A stretch of DNA of 64,000 nucleotides from Ornithinibacillus halotolerans (GTDB lineage Bacteria > Bacillota > Bacilli > Bacillales > Amphibacillaceae): positions 1 to 64,000 of the forward strand of contig NZ_BMEY01000017.1 of assembly GCF_014637405.1 (NCBI RefSeq). The letters run 5' to 3'. Of the stretch, positions 24,927 to 34,080 are shown piece after piece. The notes under the pieces are model-generated. The model had not been told where the DNA came from and searched no databases. It was given only the letters and a program-made list of their open reading frames with translations. Position 1 is the stretch's first letter; every line of letters starts with the position of its first letter. The position numbers were made by a program, and so were the translations under genes.

Positions 24927-25958
24927 TTATTCTAGCGGCGGGACTAATATCAATCGATCATCCTCATCTTCTGGATTTCCTCGTCCATCGGTATTATTAG
25001 TAATTACATATAATCCCTCGTCCGTTGCTAAAACATCTCGCACTCTGCCCAATTCAGTTAAGAAAGCATCAAGCTCACCAGTCTTTAGATTATACACCCG
25101 TACCCCTTCTCCTCTTAAAGCTGAAAAATAAAGTCTATCTCCAAGAAATGCTAATCCTGAGGGGGCCCATGTTTGATCGTTAGAGTGTATAATGGGAACT
25201 TCCATACCTTCATGAGTCTCGTTGCCTTGAATAATTGGCCAGCCATAATTTCTCCCTTTTTCGATTAGATTCAACTCATCGTGAGCACTTTGCCCATGTT
25301 CCGTTGCATATAACTTTCCATTCCCATCCCATGTAATTCCTTGTGGATTTCGGTGACCATAAGAATAGATATAATTACCTTTAAAAGGATTATCACTAGG
25401 TACCGTCCCATTTAGATTTATCCTTAGTATCTTACCAGCTAAACTGGTTAAATCTTGTGCTAACTCAGGTGATGTAGCATCACCAGTTGTAACATATAAT
25501 TTTTGATCTGGACCAATTTCAATTCTGCCGCCTTGATGATATTTTCCTCCAGGTATTTTATCAAGTATGACACTTGTTTCTTCCCAGTGATTTTCTTTCC
25601 TCTTTATCTTTGCTACTCGCTGATAATATTCATTATTTTCTACACAAGAATAATAAGCATATGCAGTATCACTAAAATCTGGCGGTAAAGCGATACCAAG
25701 AAGTCCTGCCTCAGGCTGTTTAGATAGCTCCTTCTCTAATTGAACAGGGATTCGTTCTACATGACTTGAATGAACCTCAACAATTGCTCCTGGTCTCTCA
25801 CTAACGTATATTACATCGTTATGCTTTACTATTTCCCATGGTATCTCTAAATCTGCTGCAATTACCTTAAATTCTTCTTGATTCATTGTTGGTAAAGATT
25901 CAACTGCATCGTCCGTTGAACATCCTACCAGAAACATAAAAAATAACATAATAAACAT
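24927..25958 (-). CDS. PQQ-type aldose sugar dehydrogenase lipoprotein
   Basis: A 343-residue surface lipoprotein. A short signal ends in FLVGC. The six-bladed propeller of the soluble glucose dehydrogenase (GSDH/YliI) family follows, with LEIPWEI, KYHQGGRIEIGPD, YVTTGDA, YSYGHRNPQGI, EHGQSAHDELNLIEKGRNYGWP and WAPSGLAF. The His of YHQGG and the Arg/Asn of HRNPQG are the expected cofactor-facing residues. It would oxidise aldoses outside the cell. No pqq synthesis genes are in view, so cofactor source is unclear. The ribosome site AGGAGTGG is about 16 nt from the ATG, so the start is uncertain by a few codons. Confidence 0.83.
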   Translation of the reverse strand: MFIMLFFMFLVGCSTDDAVESLPTMNQEEFKVIAADLEIPWEIVKHNDVIYVSERPGAIVEVHSSHVERIPVQLEKELSKQPEAGLLGIALPPDFSDTAYAYYSCVENNEYYQRVAKIKRKENHWEETSVILDKIPGGKYHQGGRIEIGPDQKLYVTTGDATSPELAQDLTSLAGKILRINLNGTVPSDNPFKGNYIYSYGHRNPQGITWDGNGKLYATEHGQSAHDELNLIEKGRNYGWPIIQGNETHEGMEVPIIHSNDQTWAPSGLAFLGDRLYFSALRGEGVRVYNLKTGELDAFLTELGRVRDVLATDEGLYVITNNTDGRGNPEDEDDRLILVPPLE

Positions 25959-26043
25959 ATATCGAATGATTACCCACTCCTCCTATAGTCTTAGCTACAT
26001 TGTAGAGCAGTTTTTGAAAATTTATAATATGGATATAAAAAAA

Positions 26044-26072
26044 GATATTAGAGGGACAATCCCTCTAATATC
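26044..26072 (-). terminator. Terminator of typA
   Basis: GATATTAGAGGGA (26044-26056) pairs perfectly with TCCCTCTAATATC (26060-26072); the leftward transcript then runs into T. Confidence 0.88.
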
Positions 26073-27902
26073 CTATTCTACTTTAGCACGTTTTGCTGCT
26101 TTTTCTCGTTCATTTTTATTTAGAATTTTCTTACGTAAACGAATCGATTCAGGTGTAACTTCACAATACTCGTCATCATTTAAATACTCTAATGCTTCTT
26201 CTAGTGACATTTTTCTAGTTTTTCTTATGACTGACGTTTGATCCTTCGTTGCAGACCTTACGTTTGTTAGGTGTTTTTCTTTTGTAATATTAACTGTTAA
26301 GTCATTATCACGGTTATGCTCCCCTACAATCATTCCCGCATATACTTCGGTACCAGGCTCAACGAAGATAGTTCCACGATCCTCTAGACCTAAAATACCA
26401 TATGCAGATGCCTTTCCATTCTCTAATGCAACAAGAACTCCTTGACGACGACCACCGACATTTCCTTTAATAACCGGCTCGTAAGAATCAAAAGTGTGGT
26501 TTAGAATCCCGTATCCACGGGTTTGCGACATGAATTCTGTTGTATATCCGATGAGGCCACGAGATGGTACTTTAAACTCAAGACGGACTTGGCCGTTCCC
26601 GAAGTTTACCATATCTAACATTTCACCTTTACGTTCTCCTAAAGATTCCATGATGGATCCTGTATGCTCCTCAGGAACATCTACTTGTACACGTTCTACT
26701 GGCTCACATAGTACGCCATCAATTTCTTTCAAAATTACTTTTGGTTTGGAAAGTTGTAACTCAAAGCCTTCACGTCGCATATTTTCAATTAAAATAGATA
26801 AGTGTAGCTCACCACGACCAGATACAACCCATGCATCTGGAGACTCAGTAGGGTCGACTCTTAAGCTAACATCCGTTTCTAACTGTTTCATTAGACGTTC
26901 TTCAATTTTTCGAGACGTAATATATTTCCCCTCACGTCCAGCAAATGGGCTATTGTTTGTAACAAATGTCATCTGAAGTGTTGGTTCATCAATATGCAAT
27001 ATTGGCAGTGCATCCGGATGATCTTGTGGGCAGATCGTTTCCCCAACATTTAAGTCCTCTAGACCAGATATTGCGACAATTTCCCCTGCTCCCGCTTCTT
27101 CAATTTCAATTCGTTTTAAGCCAATAAATCCAAAAAGTTTACTAATTCGGAATGACTTTTGTGATCCGTCTTTCTTCATAACAACTACTTGTTGTCCAAC
27201 ATGGATTTTCCCACGGACAACACGACCAACACCGATACGTCCAACATAATCATTATAATCTAATAATGTTACTTGGAATTGTAATGGTTCTTCACGATTA
27301 TCGATTGGCGCTGGTATATGCTTAATAATCGTTTCAAAAACTGGATCCATCGTTTCCTGTTGATCATTTGGTTCAAGACCTGATGTTCCATTTAAAGCTG
27401 ATGCATAGACAACGGGGAACTCTAATTGTTCATCATCTGCACCTAATTCAATAAATAGGTCTAACACTTCATCAACAACATCCTCTGGTCTTGCATTAGG
27501 ACGGTCAATTTTATTTAAAACAACAATTGGTGTTAATTTCTGTTCTAATGCTTTCTTAAGCACGAAACGAGTTTGTGGCATTGTTCCTTCATAGGAATCG
27601 ACTACTAAAGCTACACCATCAACCATTTTCAAAATACGCTCAACTTCACCACCAAAGTCAGCGTGGCCCGGTGTATCTAAAATATTTATTCTCGTATCTT
27701 GATAGTTAATTGCAGTATTTTTAGCTAGTATCGTAATACCACGTTCACGTTCAATATCGCCAGAATCCATTGCACGTTCATCTATTTGCTCATTTTCACG
27801 AAATGTTCCAGAATATTTAAGCAATTGGTCTACTAATGTAGTTTTTCCGTGGTCAACGTGAGCAATAATTGCGATATTACGAATATCATTTCTTAATTGC
27901 AT
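26073..27902 (-). CDS. typA: Ribosome-associated GTPase TypA/BipA
   Basis: A 609-residue translational GTPase. The G domain has AHVDHGKTTL, DSGDIERERGITI, DTPGHADFGGEV and NKIDRPNARP. EF-G-like domains II, III and V follow, with the TypA-specific C-terminal domain ending in a basic tail. It binds the ribosome and aids assembly and growth at low temperature or under stress. The full family length is present. A small gap of 109 nt separates it from cssS on the same strand, without a clear terminator in between. Confidence 0.96.
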   Translation of the reverse strand: MQLRNDIRNIAIIAHVDHGKTTLVDQLLKYSGTFRENEQIDERAMDSGDIERERGITILAKNTAINYQDTRINILDTPGHADFGGEVERILKMVDGVALVVDSYEGTMPQTRFVLKKALEQKLTPIVVLNKIDRPNARPEDVVDEVLDLFIELGADDEQLEFPVVYASALNGTSGLEPNDQQETMDPVFETIIKHIPAPIDNREEPLQFQVTLLDYNDYVGRIGVGRVVRGKIHVGQQVVVMKKDGSQKSFRISKLFGFIGLKRIEIEEAGAGEIVAISGLEDLNVGETICPQDHPDALPILHIDEPTLQMTFVTNNSPFAGREGKYITSRKIEERLMKQLETDVSLRVDPTESPDAWVVSGRGELHLSILIENMRREGFELQLSKPKVILKEIDGVLCEPVERVQVDVPEEHTGSIMESLGERKGEMLDMVNFGNGQVRLEFKVPSRGLIGYTTEFMSQTRGYGILNHTFDSYEPVIKGNVGGRRQGVLVALENGKASAYGILGLEDRGTIFVEPGTEVYAGMIVGEHNRDNDLTVNITKEKHLTNVRSATKDQTSVIRKTRKMSLEEALEYLNDDEYCEVTPESIRLRKKILNKNEREKAAKRAKVE

Positions 27903-28011
27903 AAAGTTACGCTCCTCTTATTTTCCGAGTAGAATTAAACTAGATAATTATATCACATGGGAGGTGGTAAGTCTTAACTTTTTTTCCTTTTTTATCGAGT
28001 TTCTGAATAAC

Positions 28012-29349
28012 TTATTCTTTAAAAGGAAATGTTAACGTAAATTTTGCTCCGCCAAGGTTTGAGTTTTCGGCCTTGATTTTTCCATTGGACTGTTCAATAA
28101 TTGCTCTAGAAATAGCTAAACCAAGACCTGTCTCTCCATTCTTACCTTTCACAAAACGGTGAAAAATATGTGGTAATAATTCCTCTGAAATTCCTTCACC
28201 ATCATCCTCAATTGTAATAGTTATTTGTCCTCGTTTTAGCGATCCCGTAATAAGAAGCGTACTGTTCCCATGTCTAATACCATTAAACGTTAGGTTGAGC
28301 ATAGCCCGTAATAATCGCTCTTCATCTCCCACTATAAAAATATTCGGTTCAATTCTATGTTTGAGTTCTAAATTCTTTTCTGTTGCTATTGGGATTGCCC
28401 GTTCGATTACTTTGTCAATTAGATTCTGCAATTCAATTCTCTCGGTATGATAGGTAATCTCTTCACTTTCTAGTTTAGCCAGTAGTATCATTTCATTTAT
28501 TATTTTTTTCAATCTGTTTACTTCAGAAACAATAACTTCTAGACCTTTTTCTTCCTCTTGCTGATTAAATACCTTTTCTTTAATTCCTTCTGCGTATCCT
28601 TGGATAGTCATTAATGGAGTTTTTAATTCATGACTAGCATTTTGGAAGAATGACCGTTGTGTATTAATATACCGTTGCAATTCATCTGCCATTTCATAAA
28701 CACTTTGTGCAACCTCATTAATCTCTCCTGAAGATTCTATTGGTACAATTTCGTCAAAATTCCTTTTCTCAATCTTCTTCAATTGAAGTTTTAAACGGGA
28801 TAACGGAGTGACTAATTTCTTTGTCAAAAAGTAGCTTAATCCACTCGCAACGATCGCGCCAATTAAAAACACAATCAATAATCGTTGGATAAAATTATGT
28901 TGAACTATACGTAAATCTTGCAAAGGAGTCAGTAATATGAGTTCAAGTCCTAAACTTTTTGGAACAATAAGTATCCTTGACGTAACATATTTTTCATTTC
29001 CATATGACCATAGTTCTTCACTTTGATTTTTAAAATCATTGTTCATAAATAACCCTGTAACGACTGGGGTTGGAAGTGTTGAAAAAAGCACCGAATTTTG
29101 TTCACGATCATACAAAAATAGTTGTAAGTCTTGCTCTTTTAAGAACTCATTAAACTCTTTTAGATTTCCTCTGGAGATAAATGCGTCATCTAAAACATTA
29201 ACTAATATTTCACCCTTTTGTTCTAACTGCCTTTGTTCATCTTGAATAAGTAAATTTAAAATTAACGAATATATGACAAAGCCAGTAATCGCCATGATGA
29301 CGAGTAACAATAATGTAAATGCAGCATTTAATTGATATTGAAGCCTCAT
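28012..29349 (-). CDS. cssS: Secretion-stress sensor kinase
   Basis: A 445-residue membrane kinase. Membrane segments lie at about 10-30 and 155-180 with an extracytoplasmic sensor between. A HAMP linker precedes the HisKA box NASHELKTPLMTIQGYAEG. The N box (RAMLNLTFNGIRHG), G1 (DDGEGIS) and G2 (GETGLGLAI) follow. The ATG at 29349, with GAGGA upstream and 1 nt after the cssR stop, is preferred to the upstream-extended frame. Position beside cssR and divergent from htrA matches the cssRS-htrB locus of B. subtilis. It senses misfolded or over-secreted protein. Confidence 0.88.
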   Translation of the reverse strand: MRLQYQLNAAFTLLLLVIMAITGFVIYSLILNLLIQDEQRQLEQKGEILVNVLDDAFISRGNLKEFNEFLKEQDLQLFLYDREQNSVLFSTLPTPVVTGLFMNNDFKNQSEELWSYGNEKYVTSRILIVPKSLGLELILLTPLQDLRIVQHNFIQRLLIVFLIGAIVASGLSYFLTKKLVTPLSRLKLQLKKIEKRNFDEIVPIESSGEINEVAQSVYEMADELQRYINTQRSFFQNASHELKTPLMTIQGYAEGIKEKVFNQQEEEKGLEVIVSEVNRLKKIINEMILLAKLESEEITYHTERIELQNLIDKVIERAIPIATEKNLELKHRIEPNIFIVGDEERLLRAMLNLTFNGIRHGNSTLLITGSLKRGQITITIEDDGEGISEELLPHIFHRFVKGKNGETGLGLAISRAIIEQSNGKIKAENSNLGGAKFTLTFPFKE

Positions 29350-29350
29350 A

Positions 29351-30037
29351 TTATTCCTCTTTATTACCACGTAAACGGTAACCAAAACCCCATACCGTTT
29401 CTAATGGTATATCTTTTAATTTTTTTCGGATTCTTTTTACTAAATCGTCTACTGCTCGATCGCTACCAAAATAGTCTTCTCCCCATACACTTAATAAGAG
29501 CTCTTCCCGCGAAAAAGCTCGATTAACATTTTCTGCAAATAATAACAACATATCAAATTCCTTTGTCGTGACCTCTTGTTCTTTACCTATCCAAAATACT
29601 CGACGATCACTCTTGTCGATTACAAGTTCATCTGCAATTACTTGTTCCTCATGTTTCGGTTCAGTTTCTACAGGACGGTAACGCTTAAAAATCCGCTTAA
29701 TACGAGCCATTAATTCTCTTGGGCTGAATGGCTTCGTTAAGTAATCATCCCCACCTAACTCTAGACCGAGTATTTTATCGATTTCTTCATCTTTTGCAGA
29801 GATAATAATAATTGGGACTTCAGATTCATTACGTATTCTTTTACAAAACTCATATCCATCCATCCCTGGAAGCATAATATCCACAATCCACATATCTGGT
29901 GGATTCGATTTCCATAATTTTATTCCCTTTTCTGCAGAATCCATAACAGAAACCTGATAGCCCTCTTTCTTGAGGAAGGCAGAAACTATATTTTGTATGT
30001 TTTTGTCGTCTTCAATGACTGCAATATGATAATTCAT
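29351..30037 (-). CDS. cssR: Secretion-stress response regulator
   Basis: A 228-residue OmpR-type regulator. The acidic pair is in IEDDKN, the phosphoacceptor Asp in WIVDIMLPGMDG and the conserved Lys in LTKPFSP. The winged helix ends ETVWGFGYRLRG. In B. subtilis CssR activates htrA and htrB. The htrA-like gene here is divergent, and its upstream region shows four 11-bp repeats suited to an OmpR-type protein. First gene of the operon with cssS. Confidence 0.9.
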   Translation of the reverse strand: MNYHIAVIEDDKNIQNIVSAFLKKEGYQVSVMDSAEKGIKLWKSNPPDMWIVDIMLPGMDGYEFCKRIRNESEVPIIIISAKDEEIDKILGLELGGDDYLTKPFSPRELMARIKRIFKRYRPVETEPKHEEQVIADELVIDKSDRRVFWIGKEQEVTTKEFDMLLLFAENVNRAFSREELLLSVWGEDYFGSDRAVDDLVKRIRKKLKDIPLETVWGFGYRLRGNKEE

Positions 30038-30112
30038 TATCCCTCACCGCTTTATCTTAATTTTGTATCTATTTTCACAAAAATTCTAGATAGTGACAAT
30101 ATATTTTGCTTA

Positions 30113-30168
30113 TTTCCACATTTATTCCACAATTATACCGAAGCTATTCCGACGCTTATGGTTATGAT
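30113..30168 (+). promoter_or_regulatory. Candidate CssR operator and htrA promoter
   Basis: Four consecutive 11-bp units end 6 nt before a -10 (TATGAT, 30163-30168): TTTCCACATTT (30113), ATTCCACAATT (30124), ATACCGAAGCT (30135) and ATTCCGACGCT (30146). They fall in two matched pairs. No -35 is recognisable, as expected of an activator-dependent promoter. Assignment to CssR is by neighbourhood. Confidence 0.5.
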
Positions 30169-30200
30169 ATAAATAAGAACTTACGAAAGGATGAACTTAA

Positions 30201-31577
30201 TTGGAAAATAATGATGAGAAAAAATCATTGGATCTAAATGATTATAATAATGAAAAACAAAGTGATTCTATTGAATATAATCAAGTAGATCAGAGTAATA
30301 CTTTTGAATATACATCGACTAACTATTACGATTCTGATTACCAAAAACAGGATATAGACCAAGACGGATCTAACACCAATGCAGTGAACAAGAAAGACCA
30401 AATTAAAAAGGAATCAAAAAGTCGTGTCAATCTACAGTCGTTCTTTTTCGGTATATTGGGAGGATTAATTCCATTAACTATTTTCTTATTCCTACTTTCA
30501 ACAGAAATTATTTCTTTTCATGATACAAGTAATACAACTAATAACTCTTCTGTAGTTGCAAATAACAACACGAAACCTGACGTAATCACAACAATGGCAG
30601 TTGAAGATGCAAGTTCCTCAACAAATCTCGCTGAAGTATCGGAAGCTGTCGTTGGCGTTACTAATTTACAAAAACAAAGCATTTGGACAGATAGCCAAGA
30701 AGCTGGAACTGGTTCAGGAATAATATACAAAAAAGAAGATGGAAAAGCATATGTTGTAACGAACCACCATGTTGTATCCGGAGCAGAACAAGTGGAAGTC
30801 GTATTATCTAATGATGAACGAGTACCTGCAAAAGTGCTCGGTACAGATGAATTAACCGACTTAGCTGTTCTACAAATTGATGGAGAGCATGTCACCCGAG
30901 TTGCTACACTTGGAACAACAGATGGGAAACAAGTAGGCGAAACCGTATTCGCCATTGGAAACCCATTAGGAATTGAATTTGCAAACTCATTGACTAAAGG
31001 TATTATTAGTGGACTGGAACGATCTGTTTCTGTAGATACGAATGGAGATAGAGTTGCTGATTGGATAACGGAAGTCATTCAAACTGATGCAGCAATTAAC
31101 CCTGGAAACAGTGGCGGAGCATTAGTAGATGCTAATGGTGAGGTCATTGGGATTAACTCAATGAAAATTGCTAGTACACAAGTGGAGGGTATTGGGTTTG
31201 CGATACCAATCGATTCCGCACTTCCAATTATGAATCAATTAGAAACAACAGGAAAAGTCCAACGTCCTTATATAGGCATAAGTATGGCAACCATTAACCA
31301 AGTACCGATGCAATACCGCTATAACATTATCCTTCCAGAGGGTGTTGATCATGGAATGGTTGTGGCAAGTGTCGAACCTGAATCTCCAGCTGATAAAGCT
31401 GGTTTGCAACAATTTGATATCATTACAAAGATTGATGGACATGATACACCAACTCCTCTTGAACTAAGAAAATATATGTATACAGAAACTCAAGTAGGTG
31501 ACACCATTGAATTGGAAATTTACCGAAATGGCGAGAAACAAATTGTAGAATTAGAACTAACGGAGCGTTTTGAATAA
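30201..31577 (+). CDS. htrA: Membrane-anchored HtrA-like serine protease
   Basis: A 458-residue quality-control protease. Residues 1-78 are a cytoplasmic, Asn/Asp-rich, acidic N-terminus, followed by one membrane segment (79-101). The protease domain outside has the triad His190 (NHHVVSG), Asp220 (TDLAVLQ) and Ser304 (NPGNSGGAL). A PDZ domain spans about 350-450. It degrades misfolded exported proteins. The start is TTG at 30201 with AAAGG upstream. It is divergent from cssRS, which controls htrA/htrB in B. subtilis. Confidence 0.93.
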   Translation: MENNDEKKSLDLNDYNNEKQSDSIEYNQVDQSNTFEYTSTNYYDSDYQKQDIDQDGSNTNAVNKKDQIKKESKSRVNLQSFFFGILGGLIPLTIFLFLLSTEIISFHDTSNTTNNSSVVANNNTKPDVITTMAVEDASSSTNLAEVSEAVVGVTNLQKQSIWTDSQEAGTGSGIIYKKEDGKAYVVTNHHVVSGAEQVEVVLSNDERVPAKVLGTDELTDLAVLQIDGEHVTRVATLGTTDGKQVGETVFAIGNPLGIEFANSLTKGIISGLERSVSVDTNGDRVADWITEVIQTDAAINPGNSGGALVDANGEVIGINSMKIASTQVEGIGFAIPIDSALPIMNQLETTGKVQRPYIGISMATINQVPMQYRYNIILPEGVDHGMVVASVEPESPADKAGLQQFDIITKIDGHDTPTPLELRKYMYTETQVGDTIELEIYRNGEKQIVELELTERFE

Positions 31578-31579
31578 AA

Positions 31580-31626
31580 AAAGATTATGGACAGTGCCTT
31601 CACTTAAGGGACTGTCCATAATCTTT
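31580..31626. terminator. Bidirectional terminator
   Basis: AAAGATTATGGACAGT on the left pairs with ACTGTCCATAATCTTT on the right, with further inner pairing. It separates the convergent htrA and yteA genes and slightly overlaps the yteA stop. Confidence 0.88.
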
Positions 31627-32296
31627 ACTCTTCTAATTCTTTTTCATATTTCTCATGATTTGGTGTAACACCTATAAAATTCCCGTGTTGATCAGCAGCG
31701 ACAAATCCTTCAATGTCCTCTACACTTCCAACATTCTCATCACTATTAGGATACATTTCATCGTAATTATCTTGGTCATCATAGAAATCTGCTGTTGTCT
31801 CAGATGTCCCGTAACGGCTTACTTCTTGCCATGAGTCTTCTGCATCATATCCAACTTGTTCCTCGTCCGTTACTTCATCAGGGTTTATATTTGGACTGAA
31901 GACTTCTTCTTCCACTGGGCGATTACGCTCAAATTTATCTTTTTCTGCATGGTTGATACAACGGTCAGCTGTTGGCATTGCTTGTAACCTTTCATATGGA
32001 ATATCTGCTCCACATTCACGACAAATGCCATAAGTTCCTTGTTCTATTGCATGTAATGCTTCATTTATTTCTTCTAACTCTTTTTCTGCATGTTCATTAA
32101 GTGCAATATCCTTTTCCCTTTCATATAGTTCAGTACCATGGTCAGCAGGGTGATTATCATAATTAGAGAGCTCACCTGTAGATTCCTTGATTAATTCTTG
32201 CGTTAAGCCAAAGTGATCTTGCACATGGTCAATCAATTCATTTTGCCGAGCTAATAATGCTTGTTTACACTGAAGTAATTGTTCACTTGAAATCAT
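31625..32296 (-). CDS. yteA: DksA/TraR-type zinc-finger protein YteA
   Basis: A 223-residue YteA-family protein. A helical N-terminal half (to ~85) leads to the finger CRECGADIPYERLQAMPTAD-RCINHA, where two Cys pair with a third Cys and a His as likely zinc ligands. The acidic C-terminal ~100 residues are typical of YteA and absent from DksA. DksA-type proteins act at RNA polymerase; YteA is little studied. AAGGAGG precedes the ATG. Confidence 0.88.
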   Translation of the reverse strand: MISSEQLLQCKQALLARQNELIDHVQDHFGLTQELIKESTGELSNYDNHPADHGTELYEREKDIALNEHAEKELEEINEALHAIEQGTYGICRECGADIPYERLQAMPTADRCINHAEKDKFERNRPVEEEVFSPNINPDEVTDEEQVGYDAEDSWQEVSRYGTSETTADFYDDQDNYDEMYPNSDENVGSVEDIEGFVAADQHGNFIGVTPNHEKYEKELEE

Positions 32297-32376
32297 GTAT
32301 TAGCCTCCTTGAGAACGATTTAGATTACGAAAAAGGTTGCTAATCATACTATGTGTAAATGCATTATATTGATTCT

Positions 32377-32826
32377 TTAATGTTGCTTTAAAAGCATGTC
32401 AATATGTGGAATACTATCTTCTTCATAAATATCAGAGATTTGTTCAAAACCTAAGGACTGATAAAAACTTTTCAAATATACTTGTGCCTGAATTTTGATT
32501 GTTTCTTCTTTTATCACTTCAGTAATAAACTCTAGCGCTTTTTCCATCATTTCCCTAGCAATGCCATTTCTACGATGTTTTTCCACTACCAATACTCTAC
32601 CAATTGCTACTGCGTCTTTATATTTAACCCCTTTTGGTATGATTCTAAGATAAGCTCCGATATTGCTATTAGAACCACAATATAAATGAAGGGAACTTTG
32701 ATCAAGATTATCAAGTTCAGGATATGGACAGTTTTGTTCGACTACAAAAACATCCGTTCTTGCTTTCAGTATCATGTACAATTCATTCGTAGTAAGTTCT
32801 TCAAATTTCTTAATGTTAAGTTCCAT
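32377..32826 (-). CDS. GNAT acetyltransferase, ElaA family
   Basis: A 149-residue single-domain N-acetyltransferase. The opening half has the ElaA pattern LKARTDVFVVEQNCPYPELDNLD. The acetyl-CoA loop is RVLVVEKHRRNGIAREMMEKAL, and FYQSLGF closes the fold. GGAGTG precedes the ATG. It stands alone, divergent from the hydroxyisobutyrate dehydrogenase gene. The substrate is unknown. Confidence 0.85.
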   Translation of the reverse strand: MELNIKKFEELTTNELYMILKARTDVFVVEQNCPYPELDNLDQSSLHLYCGSNSNIGAYLRIIPKGVKYKDAVAIGRVLVVEKHRRNGIAREMMEKALEFITEVIKEETIKIQAQVYLKSFYQSLGFEQISDIYEEDSIPHIDMLLKQH

Positions 32827-32907
32827 TTTAAATCACTCCATTGATGTTCTTCACTTTTATAATTTTAAAATTAATTATATAGTAAATTCAGAGAGGAGCT
32901 TGATAAA

Positions 32908-33786
32908 ATGCTTTCAAAGATGAAAATAGGATTTATTGGTACCGGCGTTATGGGAAAAAGTATGGTTAAAAATCTACTGCTCGCAGGATATGAAGTAAAT
33001 ATTTATACAAGGACAAAAGCTAAGGCTGAAGAGTTAATTAGACAAGGAGCAACATGGACAAATTCAGTCGCTGAAGTTGCTAGTCAATCTAATGTAATTA
33101 TTACTATCGTTGGTTATCCACAAGATGTAATGGAAGTATATTTAAATGATAATGGGATTATTGCTCACGCTAATCCTGGTACTTATGTTATCGACATGAC
33201 GACCTCTAAACCTAAACTCGCAAAAGAGATATATGAAAAGGCTATGGAGAAAGGTATCCATGCCCTAGATGCACCAGTTTCTGGTGGAGATATTGGGGCT
33301 AAAAATGGAACACTTGCTATTATGGTTGGTGGTGATGAAGATGCATTTAACCAGGTACTTCCAATCTTTAAAGCAATGGGAGAAAACATCATTTTACAAG
33401 GAAAAGCTGGTGCTGGTCAGCATACTAAATTAAGTAACCAAATTGCAATTGCTACGAATATGATCGGTGTTTGCGAAGCAATTGTATATGCAAAAAAAGC
33501 TGGTCTTAATCCAGCCCGGGTATTAGAAAGTATATCAACAGGGGCAGCAGGAAGCTTTTCCTTATCAAAACTTGCACCGCGTATGATTGAAGGTGACTTT
33601 GACCCTGGATTCTATGTAAAACATTTTATCAAAGATATGACGATTGCTTTAGAATCAGCTGAGGAGATGGGTTTCTCCACTCCAGGACTATCACTTTCTC
33701 TTCAATTATATAAACAATTAGCTGAAAAAGGTGAAGCTGATAGTGGTACACAAGCATTAATTAAACTATTTGATTCATCCATTTAA
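32908..33786 (+). CDS. ykwC: 3-hydroxyisobutyrate dehydrogenase-type oxidoreductase
   Basis: A 292-residue beta-hydroxyacid dehydrogenase. The Rossmann motif is GFIGTGVMGKSM (8-19), the substrate motif DAPVSGGDIGAKNGTL and the catalytic Lys is in GQHTKLSNQIAIA. It oxidises a beta-hydroxyacid with NAD(P). AGAGGAG precedes the ATG. Its stop overlaps the stop of the convergent small gene by 4 nt, with no hairpin between them. The B. subtilis match in style is YkwC; the true substrate is unproven. Confidence 0.87.
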   Translation: MLSKMKIGFIGTGVMGKSMVKNLLLAGYEVNIYTRTKAKAEELIRQGATWTNSVAEVASQSNVIITIVGYPQDVMEVYLNDNGIIAHANPGTYVIDMTTSKPKLAKEIYEKAMEKGIHALDAPVSGGDIGAKNGTLAIMVGGDEDAFNQVLPIFKAMGENIILQGKAGAGQHTKLSNQIAIATNMIGVCEAIVYAKKAGLNPARVLESISTGAAGSFSLSKLAPRMIEGDFDPGFYVKHFIKDMTIALESAEEMGFSTPGLSLSLQLYKQLAEKGEADSGTQALIKLFDSSI

Positions 33787-34076
33787 TTTTTTTCAATATA
33801 TTGTTGTATAACAAATGCTAATTCATCGTTCCCAAAAAGTTGCAATACATTTAATACTGTCCCATCAGTGATAACATCAGATTCCTTTTTGGGAACGGTT
33901 AATTGTAACGCTTCTTCTAAAACTACATTTTTTTCCTGATTTGGATATGCAGTTTTGTATAATTCTTTTGGATCTAAATCATTATTCACACACCATTGGG
34001 CGAAAATTAATATCATCATTTTTTCGTCGTTTTGATAATTTTTTATTATTTGTTCCTCTATTTCTTTTCTATTCAA
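33783..34076 (-). CDS. Hypothetical protein, 97 residues
   Basis: A soluble acidic protein with predicted helices and no recognised domain (starts MNRKEIEEQIIKNYQNDEK). It contains a single Cys in FAQWCVNNDLDP. It lies 4 nt after the methyltransferase stop, so it is probably cotranscribed, and its own stop overlaps the stop of ykwC. Start context AGGTG-type is weak but the frame is well used, with typical codon choice. Confidence 0.6.
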   Translation of the reverse strand: MNRKEIEEQIIKNYQNDEKMMILIFAQWCVNNDLDPKELYKTAYPNQEKNVVLEEALQLTVPKKESDVITDGTVLNVLQLFGNDELAFVIQQYIEKN

Positions 34077-34080
34077 TTTA

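Noticed and set aside
26494-26976. 160-residue frame antisense to typA
   Set aside because: A shadow of the well-supported typA gene, with no ribosome site and no domain.
30518-31078. 186-residue frame antisense to htrA
   Set aside because: Ser/Thr/Val-rich shadow of the htrA protease frame.
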